Shown piece by piece: positions 6,321-14,726 of a stretch of 64,000 bases of DNA. Every line of letters begins with the position of its first letter. Position 1 is the first letter of the stretch. The stretch is from Kineosporia babensis (GTDB lineage: Bacteria > Actinomycetota > Actinomycetes > Actinomycetales > Kineosporiaceae): positions 1 to 64,000 of the forward strand of contig NZ_JAJOMB010000010.1 in NCBI RefSeq assembly GCF_021129305.1. The letters are read 5' to 3'. The notes below the pieces were generated by a model. That model ran no database searches. It saw only the letters and a program-made list of their open reading frames with translations, and was not told where the DNA came from. The translations under genes were made by a program, and so were the position numbers.

Positions 6321-9119
6321 ATGCCACTCCTCATCCCTGAACTCAGGGCAGACAGCGCCGGCACCCAGTTCGACATGCCTGACCCACCGGCGTCCCCCAT
6401 CGATCTGGTCGCGATCGTCGAATGGCTCATGGACCGAGGTCCGTCGGATCTGCTGCTCATTCTGCCGACCGTATTCGCCATCGGAGCTGCTCTTCTCGGT
6501 TTCCGCTGGGCCTGGGAGAACAGCGCGGTCGTGCCGGGGCCGCGCTGGCGAGAGCAGAGGATGGCCGAGAACGCGCACGAGATCCTGGTCCGTTCTCCCA
6601 GAATCGTCGGGCCCGGCGACGCTTCACGGCTGTGGGCGAACCTAGCTGGACTGCTGCGACGTTCGGAGTGGAGACGTCTGCTCTACGGGGGTCCTCACGT
6701 GAGCCTGGAGTACCGCTGGCACGCCCGAGAGCTGCAGATCGTGCTGTGGGTTCCCGGCAACGTTCCCGTGGAGGATGTGGCTGCCGCGGTCAGAGCGACC
6801 TGGCGGGGGGCCACCACGGACATCCGCCCGGCAACCGCTCCCCTGCCTGCAACGGCTTCTTCTGGACGTGTCCAGGCCTCCGGGGTCTGGCTGCAACCGA
6901 CCATGTCGCAGTGGTTCCCGGTCGCTTCCGCCGACGATCAGCAGTCCGATCCGTTGCGCGCCCTCATCGAGGCCGGTGCGAGGCTGCGGCCGGAAGAACA
7001 TGCCTGTCTGCAGGTCCTCGCGCAGCCGGCTAGCGCCCGTCAGAGCCGGCAGGTGCGCGATGGCGCCACCGGCCGGTCCACCGGAGGGTTCGGCGCCATC
7101 GATGGCGGTCGGGTCTGGGGCATCGTGGGCAGGGGGATCACGACGGTCGGGCTGGCGGCGGTCGACTTTTTCGCCGACATGGTCAGGTCGCTGGTAGACG
7201 GCGGACGCTCGTCCTCACGTTCGAGCACCCCGCGAACGGCCACGTCCAGCCGCAGCGGCGCCTACAACCGCAGTGCCGGCAGGTTTCTCGACCCGATCCG
7301 GGACCGGGCTTCGCGCCAGGCGGTGGAGAAAGTGGCCGGGCCGCAATGGTTCGTCGCCGTTCAGGTCGGCGTCGCCAGCACCGGCGGCAGAGCCCCGACC
7401 CCAGCGGCCGAGAAGGGACGCCTGGCCGGGCGGGTCCGCGCGCTGGTGGCCGCGCTGGGCGTCCTCGATCCGCAGTCCGTGCCCAACCGCCTGCAGGCCA
7501 GACCGCTGGCCCGCCCCTCCGCCGCCCTCGCGGCCCGTCGCATGCGTCACGGATTCGCTGCCTCCACCGCCGAGCTCGCCACGTTGGCCGGACTGCCCAC
7601 CGATCTGGCCGTGCCCGGGTTGGACCGGGCCCGTGCCCGGTCGGTCCCCGCGCCGGTGAAAGTGGTTTCTGGCGGGCGCAACACGAAGGTTCTGGGGCGC
7701 TCCACCGACGACGGCCGCGCGGTCGCTCTGAAGATGGAGGACGCACGTCAGCACCTGCACGTCATGGGCAGCACCGGGACCGGCAAGACCACGCTGCTGT
7801 CGCATCTGATCCTGGACGACATTCGCGCCGGACGCGGCGTGGTCCTCATCGATCCCAAAGGCGATCTCGCCCTGGACGTCCTGGAACGCTTCCCCGCCCA
7901 GCACGTCCACCGTCTCCAGGTCATCGACCCGAGCATGGAGCAGGCCAGTGCGTTCTTCAACCCGCTGCAGGTGGGCGAGGGATCGAATCCCGATGTGGTG
8001 GTGGACAACATTGTCTCCACGTTCGCGTCCATCTACAGCAAGAACTGGGGAACGCGGATGGACGACAACCTGCGCGTGGCGTGCCTGACCCTGATGCGCC
8101 AGCCCGGACCAGCCCTGGAGAAGGTGATACCCCTGCTGACCGACCGGGAATTCCGTAAGCGCTACACCCGTAGCCTGAACGATCCGGCGCTGACGGGGTT
8201 CTGGAGGCCGTTCGAGGCCACACCGGATGCGCAGCAGGTCCAGAACACCGTGCCGGTGCTGTCGCGGATGCGGGCGCTGATGCTGCGCCCCTTCGTCCGG
8301 AGCACGCTGGCCGGTGGCACCTCGTCCTTCGACATGCGGCAGGTTCTGGACGGCGGTGTCCTGATCGCCCGCCTGCCCAAGGGTGAACTCGGTGAGGACG
8401 GCGCGCGTCTGCTGGGTTCCCTGCTGCTGGCCTCGGTTTGGCAGACGGCGCTGAGCCGGTCCAACATCCCGGAGCCGCGTCGCCGAGACGCAACCTGTTA
8501 CGTCGACGAAGCCCACGGCGTCCTCAATTTGAGCGGGAACGTCGGCGACATGCTCGCCGAGGCCCGCGGCTACCACCTCTCGTTCGTGCTGGCCCATCAG
8601 CATCTGGACCAGATGCCGCCGGAACTGCGCAGGGGCCTGTCGGCCAACACCCGAAACAAGGCGTTCTTCACCATGTCGCCCGAGGACGCCCGGGAGCTGT
8701 CCCGGCACACCGAGCCAGAACTGGAGGCCGAGGACCTCAGCCGATTGGAGACGTACACCGCGGCCGTGCGGTTGATGGTGGACGGCGGTGAGACGCCGGC
8801 GTTCACCATCCGCACCCGGGCACCCGTTGCTCCCGGCGCCGGCGGTATCGAACTGCGGACGTTGCGGGCGGCCCTCGTGGCGAAGGCTCCACCCCGAACT
8901 CCGGAGCCTGCGTACGGCAACGGATCCGAGGATCCGGCGCTGTCGGCCTACTACCGCGACGTCGAGCAGGTACAGGCCGAGTACGGCATGGAGAGCGAAA
9001 CGTGGGCCGGGTCGTCAACGGGCGGGGGCCGGGCCGAGTCGGGGCCGACCCCGGGCTTTCCCGGCCGGTCCGGCGACGACCCTGACGACGAGAACCCGCA
9101 GTTCAGGAGACGTCGATGA
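6321..9119 (+). CDS. VirD4/HerA-like conjugative coupling ATPase
   Basis: The 932-residue protein starts at ATG 6321 behind GGAGG; the open frame extends upstream but without protein-like composition. A hydrophobic segment at about residues 42-63 (LLLILPTVFAIGAALLGFRW) anchors it in the membrane. The ATPase core has Walker A GSTGTGKT (about 483-490) followed by GVVLIDPKGDLALD, and Walker B CYVDEAHG near 725 with FVLAHQHLDQMPPELRRG. This is the type IV secretion coupling / TraD-like plan that brings DNA to a transfer channel. The stop overlaps the next gene's ATG, so the two are coupled. It belongs with the DUF2637 and Replic_Relax genes to a plasmid or integrative conjugative module. Confidence 0.75.
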   Translation: MPLLIPELRADSAGTQFDMPDPPASPIDLVAIVEWLMDRGPSDLLLILPTVFAIGAALLGFRWAWENSAVVPGPRWREQRMAENAHEILVRSPRIVGPGDASRLWANLAGLLRRSEWRRLLYGGPHVSLEYRWHARELQIVLWVPGNVPVEDVAAAVRATWRGATTDIRPATAPLPATASSGRVQASGVWLQPTMSQWFPVASADDQQSDPLRALIEAGARLRPEEHACLQVLAQPASARQSRQVRDGATGRSTGGFGAIDGGRVWGIVGRGITTVGLAAVDFFADMVRSLVDGGRSSSRSSTPRTATSSRSGAYNRSAGRFLDPIRDRASRQAVEKVAGPQWFVAVQVGVASTGGRAPTPAAEKGRLAGRVRALVAALGVLDPQSVPNRLQARPLARPSAALAARRMRHGFAASTAELATLAGLPTDLAVPGLDRARARSVPAPVKVVSGGRNTKVLGRSTDDGRAVALKMEDARQHLHVMGSTGTGKTTLLSHLILDDIRAGRGVVLIDPKGDLALDVLERFPAQHVHRLQVIDPSMEQASAFFNPLQVGEGSNPDVVVDNIVSTFASIYSKNWGTRMDDNLRVACLTLMRQPGPALEKVIPLLTDREFRKRYTRSLNDPALTGFWRPFEATPDAQQVQNTVPVLSRMRALMLRPFVRSTLAGGTSSFDMRQVLDGGVLIARLPKGELGEDGARLLGSLLLASVWQTALSRSNIPEPRRRDATCYVDEAHGVLNLSGNVGDMLAEARGYHLSFVLAHQHLDQMPPELRRGLSANTRNKAFFTMSPEDARELSRHTEPELEAEDLSRLETYTAAVRLMVDGGETPAFTIRTRAPVAPGAGGIELRTLRAALVAKAPPRTPEPAYGNGSEDPALSAYYRDVEQVQAEYGMESETWAGSSTGGGRAESGPTPGFPGRSGDDPDDENPQFRRRR

Positions 9120-10213
9120 GCGGCGAGCAGCGCGGGTTCAGAACCCGACTATCCCCTCTGGGGGATGTTCTCTTGAAGGGGGAGGACCGTTCGCTCCTGT
9201 CCGTGGACCCGACGGCACCGCTTCACGGGCGCCGTGTCTGGGGTGCCGACCGGGCCCGGCACGTCGCGTCGGTGTACCTACGGCACGCCCACCACTTGCA
9301 GCCGCGCGACCAGGTGATCCTCGATCTGCTGGGTGAGCACCAGACCCTGACCACGCCGCAGATCGCGGCGATCCTGTTCCGCTCGGTCAAGCGCGCCAAG
9401 AACCGCCTGTACCAACTGCGTGAGGACGGGTGGCTGGAGAATTTCGGTCGGCTCACCTCAGCGGGCCGACTGCCCATGCACTGGATCCTGGGCTCACTCG
9501 GCGAACGCTGGGTGGCCGCGGGCCAGGAACGCCCGCCCCTGTCCCCCGCCGCCCTGAAACGGCGCATGGAGGCTCTGGGCGCAACCCCGAACATCGTGCA
9601 CGACGACGGGCAACGCCAGGTGTTCGTGGACCTTATGCGGATCGCCCGAGACCGTCCCGCGCACCTGCCTGGCCCTCACAGCAACGCCGGCGAGGACCCC
9701 ACCACGATCAGACGCCTGGCACGCTGGTGGTCCCCCGCCCACACCGCCTCGTTCTTCGCCGGGGTCATCCACCCGGACGGACACGGCGTCTGGCAGGAGC
9801 AAGCCGGGCTGGGCGAGCCGATCCGGCAGGTGGGCTTCTTCCTGGAGTACGACCGGGGCACCGAGACTCTGGGTGTCCTGCTGGCCAAGCTCGAGGCGTA
9901 CGCGCACCTGCTGCGGATGGGCGAGCAGCCCACCGTGCTGTTCTGGCTGGAGTCCGCGCTGCGGGAGCGGCATCTGCACCAGCGCCTGGCCGAGGCGCAC
10001 CTGGCGGCAGGGCTGACCGTCGCCTCTACCTGTACCGATGTCGCCCAGGCCGATCCGTTGGGACCGGCCGGGCGGGTCTGGCAGATCGCTGATCAGGCGC
10101 CGCCTGAGGTAGCGCGGCGGTGGCTTCGTGACCTGCCGGCGTTGAGGGCCTCGCCCGGTCAGACGTTGCCTCCACCGACCGCCGTTGACGATCCCCTGCG
10201 GTCGCTGCGGTGA
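9116..10213 (+). CDS. Replication-relaxation (Replic_Relax) family protein
   Basis: The 365-residue protein contains a winged helix at about residues 62-110 (RDQVILDLLGEHQTLTTPQI, then AKNRLYQLREDGWL), followed by an alpha/beta domain (FFLEYDRGTETLGVLLAKLE, TVLFWLESALRERHLH). This matches the Replic_Relax family of plasmid and integrative element proteins, thought to act in replication or relaxation of the origin. The ATG overlaps the coupling ATPase stop (ATGA). It probably acts on the element's own DNA. No relaxase with obvious HUH motifs is present, so it may be the relaxosome component. Confidence 0.75.
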   Translation: MSGEQRGFRTRLSPLGDVLLKGEDRSLLSVDPTAPLHGRRVWGADRARHVASVYLRHAHHLQPRDQVILDLLGEHQTLTTPQIAAILFRSVKRAKNRLYQLREDGWLENFGRLTSAGRLPMHWILGSLGERWVAAGQERPPLSPAALKRRMEALGATPNIVHDDGQRQVFVDLMRIARDRPAHLPGPHSNAGEDPTTIRRLARWWSPAHTASFFAGVIHPDGHGVWQEQAGLGEPIRQVGFFLEYDRGTETLGVLLAKLEAYAHLLRMGEQPTVLFWLESALRERHLHQRLAEAHLAAGLTVASTCTDVAQADPLGPAGRVWQIADQAPPEVARRWLRDLPALRASPGQTLPPPTAVDDPLRSLR

Positions 10214-10321
10214 GCACCACCTCCGTCCCTCGACCATCGCAAAGGCAGGCGGTTCGTGAACGGCCAACCCCACCAGTCAGGTCTTACCAATTCGAGTTCT
10301 ACTCCAAAACCGGAGGTGTCA

Positions 10322-11062
10322 GTGTCCACGACCACAACGCGCCGAGGCCGAGAGCAGCGAGGCCGCCTGATGGATCTCCTCTTCTACTCCTGGCTCCTCG
10401 CCACCTATTTCGCACCCGTGACCCTCATCCCACCGCGAGAAACCATGACTGAGGTCGCTGTCGGTAAGACCAGCATCTGGATCACCGCCGCGCTCCTGCA
10501 AGTCCTGGCCATGTCGACGGTATGGCACGCGATGCGCAGTACCGGATGGGCCCGCCGATGGGCACATCTGTTCCTACCGTTGCCCATCATCTTCGTGCTC
10601 ATGCTGCACATGGCATCTTCCGATCCGAAGGCCTGGAACGCCTCGATGCCCTGGTCCGCTGTCACCATCCTGGTCTGGTTGGCAGCGCTCTTGGGGATCG
10701 TGATTCCCATGGTGAGCAACCGCTGGCCCACGAGGCTGGCCTCGGACGGCCCGGAACGGGCGGCACCTTTGACTCCGCTGTCCGAACACTTCGAGATTCC
10801 CACGATTGCTCTCCGCGACTTCGCCGCCTACGTCGCTGCCACCGACTCTCGCGAACCAGTCGTCGCCAAGGTGCGAGCTGAGGACGGGTTTGAGGTCATG
10901 GTTCGGTGGCAGGACAAGAAGCGACTCCTGGCCGAGACCTACTGGGAAGGGGACCAGCCCGAGGGAGACCACGTCATGCAGGACATCGCCGCGGTCCTCG
11001 ATGCCCGCGATCCGGATGAGGAGGTCGACTTCGTTTGGCGGTGGACGCCTTTGGTTCAGTGA
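10322..11062 (+). CDS. Membrane protein of the conjugative module
   Basis: GTG 10322 has GGAGG 5 bases upstream; the in-frame GTG at 10256 is a weaker alternative. The 246-residue product has four hydrophobic segments within residues 16-126 (LLFYSWLLATYFAPVTLI, ITAALLQVLAMSTVW, LFLPLPIIFVLMLHMA, AVTILVWLAALLGIVIPM), then a soluble C-terminal domain of about 100 residues with many acidic and aromatic residues. The topology recalls DUF2637/Spd spread proteins, but I do not recognise the family. It follows the Replic_Relax gene on the same strand after about 110 bases, so it may be transcribed with it. Confidence 0.6.
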   Translation: MSTTTTRRGREQRGRLMDLLFYSWLLATYFAPVTLIPPRETMTEVAVGKTSIWITAALLQVLAMSTVWHAMRSTGWARRWAHLFLPLPIIFVLMLHMASSDPKAWNASMPWSAVTILVWLAALLGIVIPMVSNRWPTRLASDGPERAAPLTPLSEHFEIPTIALRDFAAYVAATDSREPVVAKVRAEDGFEVMVRWQDKKRLLAETYWEGDQPEGDHVMQDIAAVLDARDPDEEVDFVWRWTPLVQ

Positions 11063-11097
11063 CGCGCGAGCGGCTGGGGTGAGACAACTCGATCGGT

Positions 11098-11427
11098 TCA
11101 GGCCCGCGGCACCAGGCGTGGGCGCCCAGGCCGGCGCGTCCATCCCAGCCCTTCCACGAACTCCACCGCCTCCAAGAGATGACGGGCGATCTCCCGGGCG
11201 TGCGCGTCATTCAATTCGTAGTCCCCCAGCGTGATGCGCGGCGGGTACGGGAGAACGTCCACCGGCTCGGACAGCAGGTTGAAGTCAACCCGCTGCGCGA
11301 CCCGGATCAGGATCGACTCGGTCTCGAGCGCGACCCGCGCGATCGGGCGCTCGTGGTCGATGGCCTCGGTGTCGACCACCGTGGTGGTCGTCCAGAGGTG
11401 ACTGGCATCGTGCTGGATCTGCCGCAT
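11098..11427 (-). CDS. Small hypothetical protein
   Basis: This 109-residue frame starts at ATG 11427 with AAAGGCGAG upstream. It combines a beta-rich first half (RPIARVALETESILIRVAQR) with a helix near the C-terminus (NDAHAREIARHLLEAVEFVE) and an Arg/Pro-rich tail. It is convergent with the membrane-protein gene (36 bases between stops). Amino-acid composition and GC3 look like a real gene. No family is recognised. Confidence 0.5.
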   Translation of the reverse strand: MRQIQHDASHLWTTTTVVDTEAIDHERPIARVALETESILIRVAQRVDFNLLSEPVDVLPYPPRITLGDYELNDAHAREIARHLLEAVEFVEGLGWTRRPGRPRLVPRA

Positions 11428-11569
11428 GGGCGCTCGCCTTTCGCGGTGGTCACTTCCAATGGATGACGTTTGACCGCCAGATTGGTCGGTCAGCGTCGCG
11501 TTCAGGTTCGGTGCACCAACGTGGTCACCGTGGCCTCGTCGAGGATGTACGTCCGGTGTCCGTCGATGG

Positions 11570-11794
11570 TCAGCAGGATCCTGCCGCCCTGAGCAGGTCG
11601 TCCACGGCCAGGCGAGCAGTAGCCCCTTCCAGGATTTCCGCCTGGGCCAGATGCGGTTCGAAAATCACTGAAAAAACGCCCTTCCGAAGCAGCCTGGCCT
11701 CATGAACCGGAACCCCGCAGCGACGCAGGTAGACCAGGAGCACGCCGACCCAGACCGTGTTCCATTGTGGTTGTTTCATTTCGGACGTCTTCAT
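11570..11794 (-). CDS. Small hypothetical protein, probably frameshifted near its end
   Basis: ATG 11794 follows GAGGA with good spacing and gives 74 residues starting MKTSEMKQPQWNTVWVG, with a hydrophobic VGVLLVYLRR stretch. The frame ends at TGA 11570 after VDDLLRAAGSC. One frame over, the strand continues with a protein-like stretch RILLTIDGHRTYILDEATVT and a stop at 11502-11504. That suggests a longer original protein and a one-base change around 11575-11585. It is divergent from the DUF5753 regulator gene and may be regulated by it. Function unknown. Confidence 0.45.
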   Translation of the reverse strand: MKTSEMKQPQWNTVWVGVLLVYLRRCGVPVHEARLLRKGVFSVIFEPHLAQAEILEGATARLAVDDLLRAAGSC

Positions 11795-11961
11795 TTTCGT
11801 CCTCGGAAAGTGTTCGGTTACAGTCTTTGTCAGCGAACGCCCTAGAGCCACCCCATCGCGTCCGCAGGTCAACGGTTCACCGAATCCACAAACGCGGGCA
11901 AGGCTTGGTTTCCAAGCACGGTCCGCCGGTCGATTGCACACGGGACACGGGGGTGTCAGAC

Positions 11962-12771
11962 GTGCCGGGATCACAACTGGCTCGCAGCGAGCTCGGGCTC
12001 CGCCTGGAGGCCGCGCGGAAGCGGGCGAAGAAGACGCAGGCAGACGTGGCCGAGGCGAAGATCTTCGGGCTGTCGAAGCTGCGGGAGATCGAACGAGGGA
12101 TCCAGGCGGATCCTGGGGACGTATTCACGCTGTGCCGGTTCTACGAACTGGACAAGGCCGAGACCGATGAGCTGATCGGGCTGGCCGACATGGCCAAGTC
12201 GGAGGCGTTCTGGGAGGACAGCAAGCACGCTGTGCCCGGGTGGTTCGAGCTGTATCTCGCCTGTGAGCATCGGTGTTCGAAGTTGTCGTACTGGCATCCG
12301 GAGCTCGTGCCCGGCGTCTTTCAGACTCCGGACTACGCCGAATCGGTCATTAACACCATCGGCACGGCTGACCCGGCAGCCATCCGTACGCGCATGAGAG
12401 TTCGAGCAGAACGACAGCAGTCCATGTTGGAGCGGGGCGATCGAACGGTAGAGATCGTCCTTGGACCAGGGGCCTTCGAAATGGAACTGGGTTCAGCCCA
12501 GGTGATGACCGCCCAGAGGGCGGCCCTGTGCGAGCTCAGCCAGCGCCCAGGGATCGCCATCCGCGTCGTTCCCCGGCGAGCAGGTGCACACCCCGGTCTC
12601 GCGGCCCGATTCTCGCTCCTCGACTTCGCCGATGATCACCGCCCCTCTGTCGTTTACCTGGAGGCACTCACGGGCGCTCGGTACCTGGAGGGCCGTCGGC
12701 ATGTCACCGCCTACAGACAGGCCTTCGCTAAAATTTGGGAGCTCAGTGTTCCCATAGAGGAGTTCAAATGA
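11962..12771 (+). CDS. XRE-family regulator with DUF5753 ligand domain
   Basis: The 269-residue product has an N-terminal helix-turn-helix (LGLRLEAARKRAKKTQADVA ... GLSKLREIERG, about residues 9-50) and a C-terminal DUF5753 domain with the diagnostic LVPGVFQTPDYAESVI and YLEALTGARYLE segments. Such proteins, with DUF397 partners, form the large WhiJ-type family of actinobacterial regulators. GTG 11962 has a G-rich site 8 bases upstream; GTG 11953 is possible. Its stop overlaps the DUF397 start as ATGA. A 158-base divergent region separates it from the gene at 11570, the likely place for its operator. Confidence 0.85.
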   Translation: MPGSQLARSELGLRLEAARKRAKKTQADVAEAKIFGLSKLREIERGIQADPGDVFTLCRFYELDKAETDELIGLADMAKSEAFWEDSKHAVPGWFELYLACEHRCSKLSYWHPELVPGVFQTPDYAESVINTIGTADPAAIRTRMRVRAERQQSMLERGDRTVEIVLGPGAFEMELGSAQVMTAQRAALCELSQRPGIAIRVVPRRAGAHPGLAARFSLLDFADDHRPSVVYLEALTGARYLEGRRHVTAYRQAFAKIWELSVPIEEFK

Positions 12772-12974
12772 CGTCCCCTGCTGACACCGGTTGGATCAAG
12801 GCGACTGCGAGCAACGACGGCGGCGACTGTGTAGAGATGCGCTCCGCCGAAGGGTATGTCCAGGTCCGGGACAGCAAGCTCGGCACCACGAGCCCCATCC
12901 ACACTCTCACCCGCAGTGGCTTCGCCACCTGGCTCGAAGGCGCCAAGAACGGCGAGTTCGACTCAATCGCCTAA
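12768..12974 (+). CDS. DUF397 protein, partner of the DUF5753 regulator
   Basis: The 68-residue protein shows the DUF397 pattern: a W near the start (GWIKATAS), then DCVEMRSAEGYVQVRDSK, and the ending FATWLEGAKNGEFDSIA, which corresponds to the usual F..F....K.GEFD. Its ATG lies inside the regulator's stop codon. In this family the DUF397 protein binds the regulator and can act as its toxin-like or anti-regulator partner; here that is inferred from the pairing. Confidence 0.85.
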   Translation: MTSPADTGWIKATASNDGGDCVEMRSAEGYVQVRDSKLGTTSPIHTLTRSGFATWLEGAKNGEFDSIA

Positions 12975-13161
12975 CCCAGCCACTCCCCTAGACCGAAGTT
13001 TTAGTCAGGCGCCCGGCAATCCCGCTGCCCCATCCCCACCCCAGCACCAGCTGATGTCAGAACAGCAACCCTGGGGCCATGCAGGAGCGCCGGGCACCTG
13101 AACCGCATGCCGGCCCACCGACGTCCTCAGGTCCCGGCCCCGCTCTGTCGGGGGCCCGGTC

Positions 13162-13356
13162 GTGACCATCTCCGACCTCGAGACCGGCGAGCTCCACCGC
13201 TTCGCGAACTTCGCCGCCGCGGCCGTACCCAAGAACATCGCCGGCGTCTACACGATCTGGGACGCCGACCAGTTCATCTACGTTGGGATCGGCGGCACGC
13301 GCATCCGCTACACCGAGCCCGACTATGCAAACAGCTCACTGCCCACAATCCCTTAA
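13162..13356 (+). pseudogene. Truncated GIY-YIG nuclease remnant
   Basis: From GTG 13162 the frame encodes 64 residues with AGVYTIWDADQFIYVGIGGT, a readable GIY-YIG core (GVY ... YVG), and then stops at 13356. A functional GIY-YIG domain is about 90 residues and needs later catalytic Arg, Glu and Asn residues, which are missing. The next gene is an intact nuclease of the same fold class. This looks like the N-terminal stub of a deleted relative. Nothing else is visible in 12975-13161. Confidence 0.5.
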
Positions 13357-13388
13357 TCACCGCACTATCCGAAGGTGAGGTAGCTCGA

Positions 13389-14192
13389 GTGGACTCAGAA
13401 CTGTCGCCCGACACGATCCCGGCTCAGGCGGGCGCGTACAACCGTGCCGAGGAGGTCGATCGTCTGCTCGCGATAGATGGGAGCCTTCTGGGCCGGATCC
13501 ACGAATACGATCGCGCCGGTCTCACACCGCAGGAGATGGCCGAGCGGGAGGGAAACGCCACTCCCGGTTTCGTCTTCAACTACCGCGCCCAGATTGCCGC
13601 CCTGCGCGACGGCAAGGTGCCCAATAGCCCCACGCTGAGCATTCAAGCAGCGCGGAAGCTCAGGGCTTGGCTCAAGAACCCTCGCATCGACCTGAGCAAC
13701 GAACTCAGGCGCGAGCTCCAGGCCCTCGAAGCGGAACTCACTGAGGCCGGCGAGAATTCGAAAGCTCAGACCAGGGAAGTCGAGGAAGCAGTCGATCGCT
13801 CACGCGCAGCTGAGAGCTCCGGTACTCCCGGGATCTACGTCTACACGTTGCCGCACTACCTGCGATACCCGTTCGATCCAGAGTCCGGCCGCACCCTTCT
13901 CAAGGTCGGGCATTCTGGAAAGGATGCATATTACCGAGCCACTTCTCAGGGAAGGCTGACTGCCCTACCCGAGGAGCCGATACTGCTGCGGATCTATCCA
14001 ACCGAAGGGGATTCAGCAGCCGTGGAGAAAGACTTCCACAGTTGGCTCGCCGACGCCGACCATGCTGGCCAGCGCACGCAACGCGCGGGTTCCGAGTGGT
14101 TCATCACATCGACAAAGTTCCTTGATCGAGTTGCGAAGACCCAAGGGCTTGAGGTCAAGGTGGTCACCGACTTTGAAGCAGGCGATCTCTGA
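13389..14192 (+). CDS. GIY-YIG nuclease family protein
   Basis: GTG 13389 has GGTGAGG 8 bases upstream. The 267-residue product has a helical N-terminal half (residues 10-130) including a helix-turn-helix-like stretch (GLTPQEMAEREGNATPGFVF) and a coiled segment rich in Glu, Arg and Ala. The C-terminal GIY-YIG domain begins GIYVYTLPHYLRYPF, continues TLLKVGHSGKDAYYR, and has RIYPTEGDSAAVEKDFHSWL with the catalytic Glu, ending GSEWFITSTKFLDRVA. This is the T5orf172/MUG113-like branch. It may be a restriction or mobile-element nuclease. It stands alone between the remnant and an IS relic. Confidence 0.7.
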   Translation: MDSELSPDTIPAQAGAYNRAEEVDRLLAIDGSLLGRIHEYDRAGLTPQEMAEREGNATPGFVFNYRAQIAALRDGKVPNSPTLSIQAARKLRAWLKNPRIDLSNELRRELQALEAELTEAGENSKAQTREVEEAVDRSRAAESSGTPGIYVYTLPHYLRYPFDPESGRTLLKVGHSGKDAYYRATSQGRLTALPEEPILLRIYPTEGDSAAVEKDFHSWLADADHAGQRTQRAGSEWFITSTKFLDRVAKTQGLEVKVVTDFEAGDL

Positions 14193-14289
14193 AGGCTGTT
14201 GAGCCCTTTCAGATGAACCGATCAGACCGCCCGAGTTCGCTCACTTGGTTCACCGATCCATGCAATCGGCTTTGAACTGCAGTAATGCT

Positions 14290-14541
14290 GGTCGGCGAGA
14301 CTGTTTGCGCACTACCGATCCCCGCGGGCACTGGGGCATCGAGGTCCATCACCACGTCCGTAACGTCACCTTCCGCGAAGACCATTCGGCCAGCTGCACC
14401 GGCCACGGCCCGGCCCACCTGGCCACCATCCGCGCCGCCGTCATCAACACCGTCAAGGACGCCGGCTACCTCTACATCACCGACGGCCGCCGAGATCAGA
14501 CCAAACCCAACGAAACCCTCAACCTCCACGGATTCCCATAA
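14290..14541 (+). pseudogene. ISAs1-family transposase, C-terminal relic
   Basis: The frame ending at 14541 reads RGHWGIEVHHHVRNVTFRED followed by a helical segment TIRAAVINTVKDAGYLYI. ISAs1 transposases end with (V)RGHWGIEN.LHWV.DV.F.ED and a similar tail, including the catalytic Glu of WGIE. Only the last 75 or so residues remain and no start exists. It marks old insertion-sequence traffic next to the type IIG gene. The following 185 bases show only a Cys-containing fragment (ACGTCGTDLTGHPAGRCQ) that I cannot assign. Confidence 0.6.
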
Positions 14542-14726
14542 CCAGACAACTCATTGGTACGCCGGAGCCCTGCCGACAGGCGACGACAACACGCTGTTCA
14601 CGACGAAGGCCGCGATGGCCCGCCGGGCATGCGGCACCTGCGGCACCGACCTGACGGGCCACCCGGCAGGACGATGCCAGCGACTCTCGGGCACTGCCGA
14701 ATTACTCTCTTCTGGATCAACCAGTT

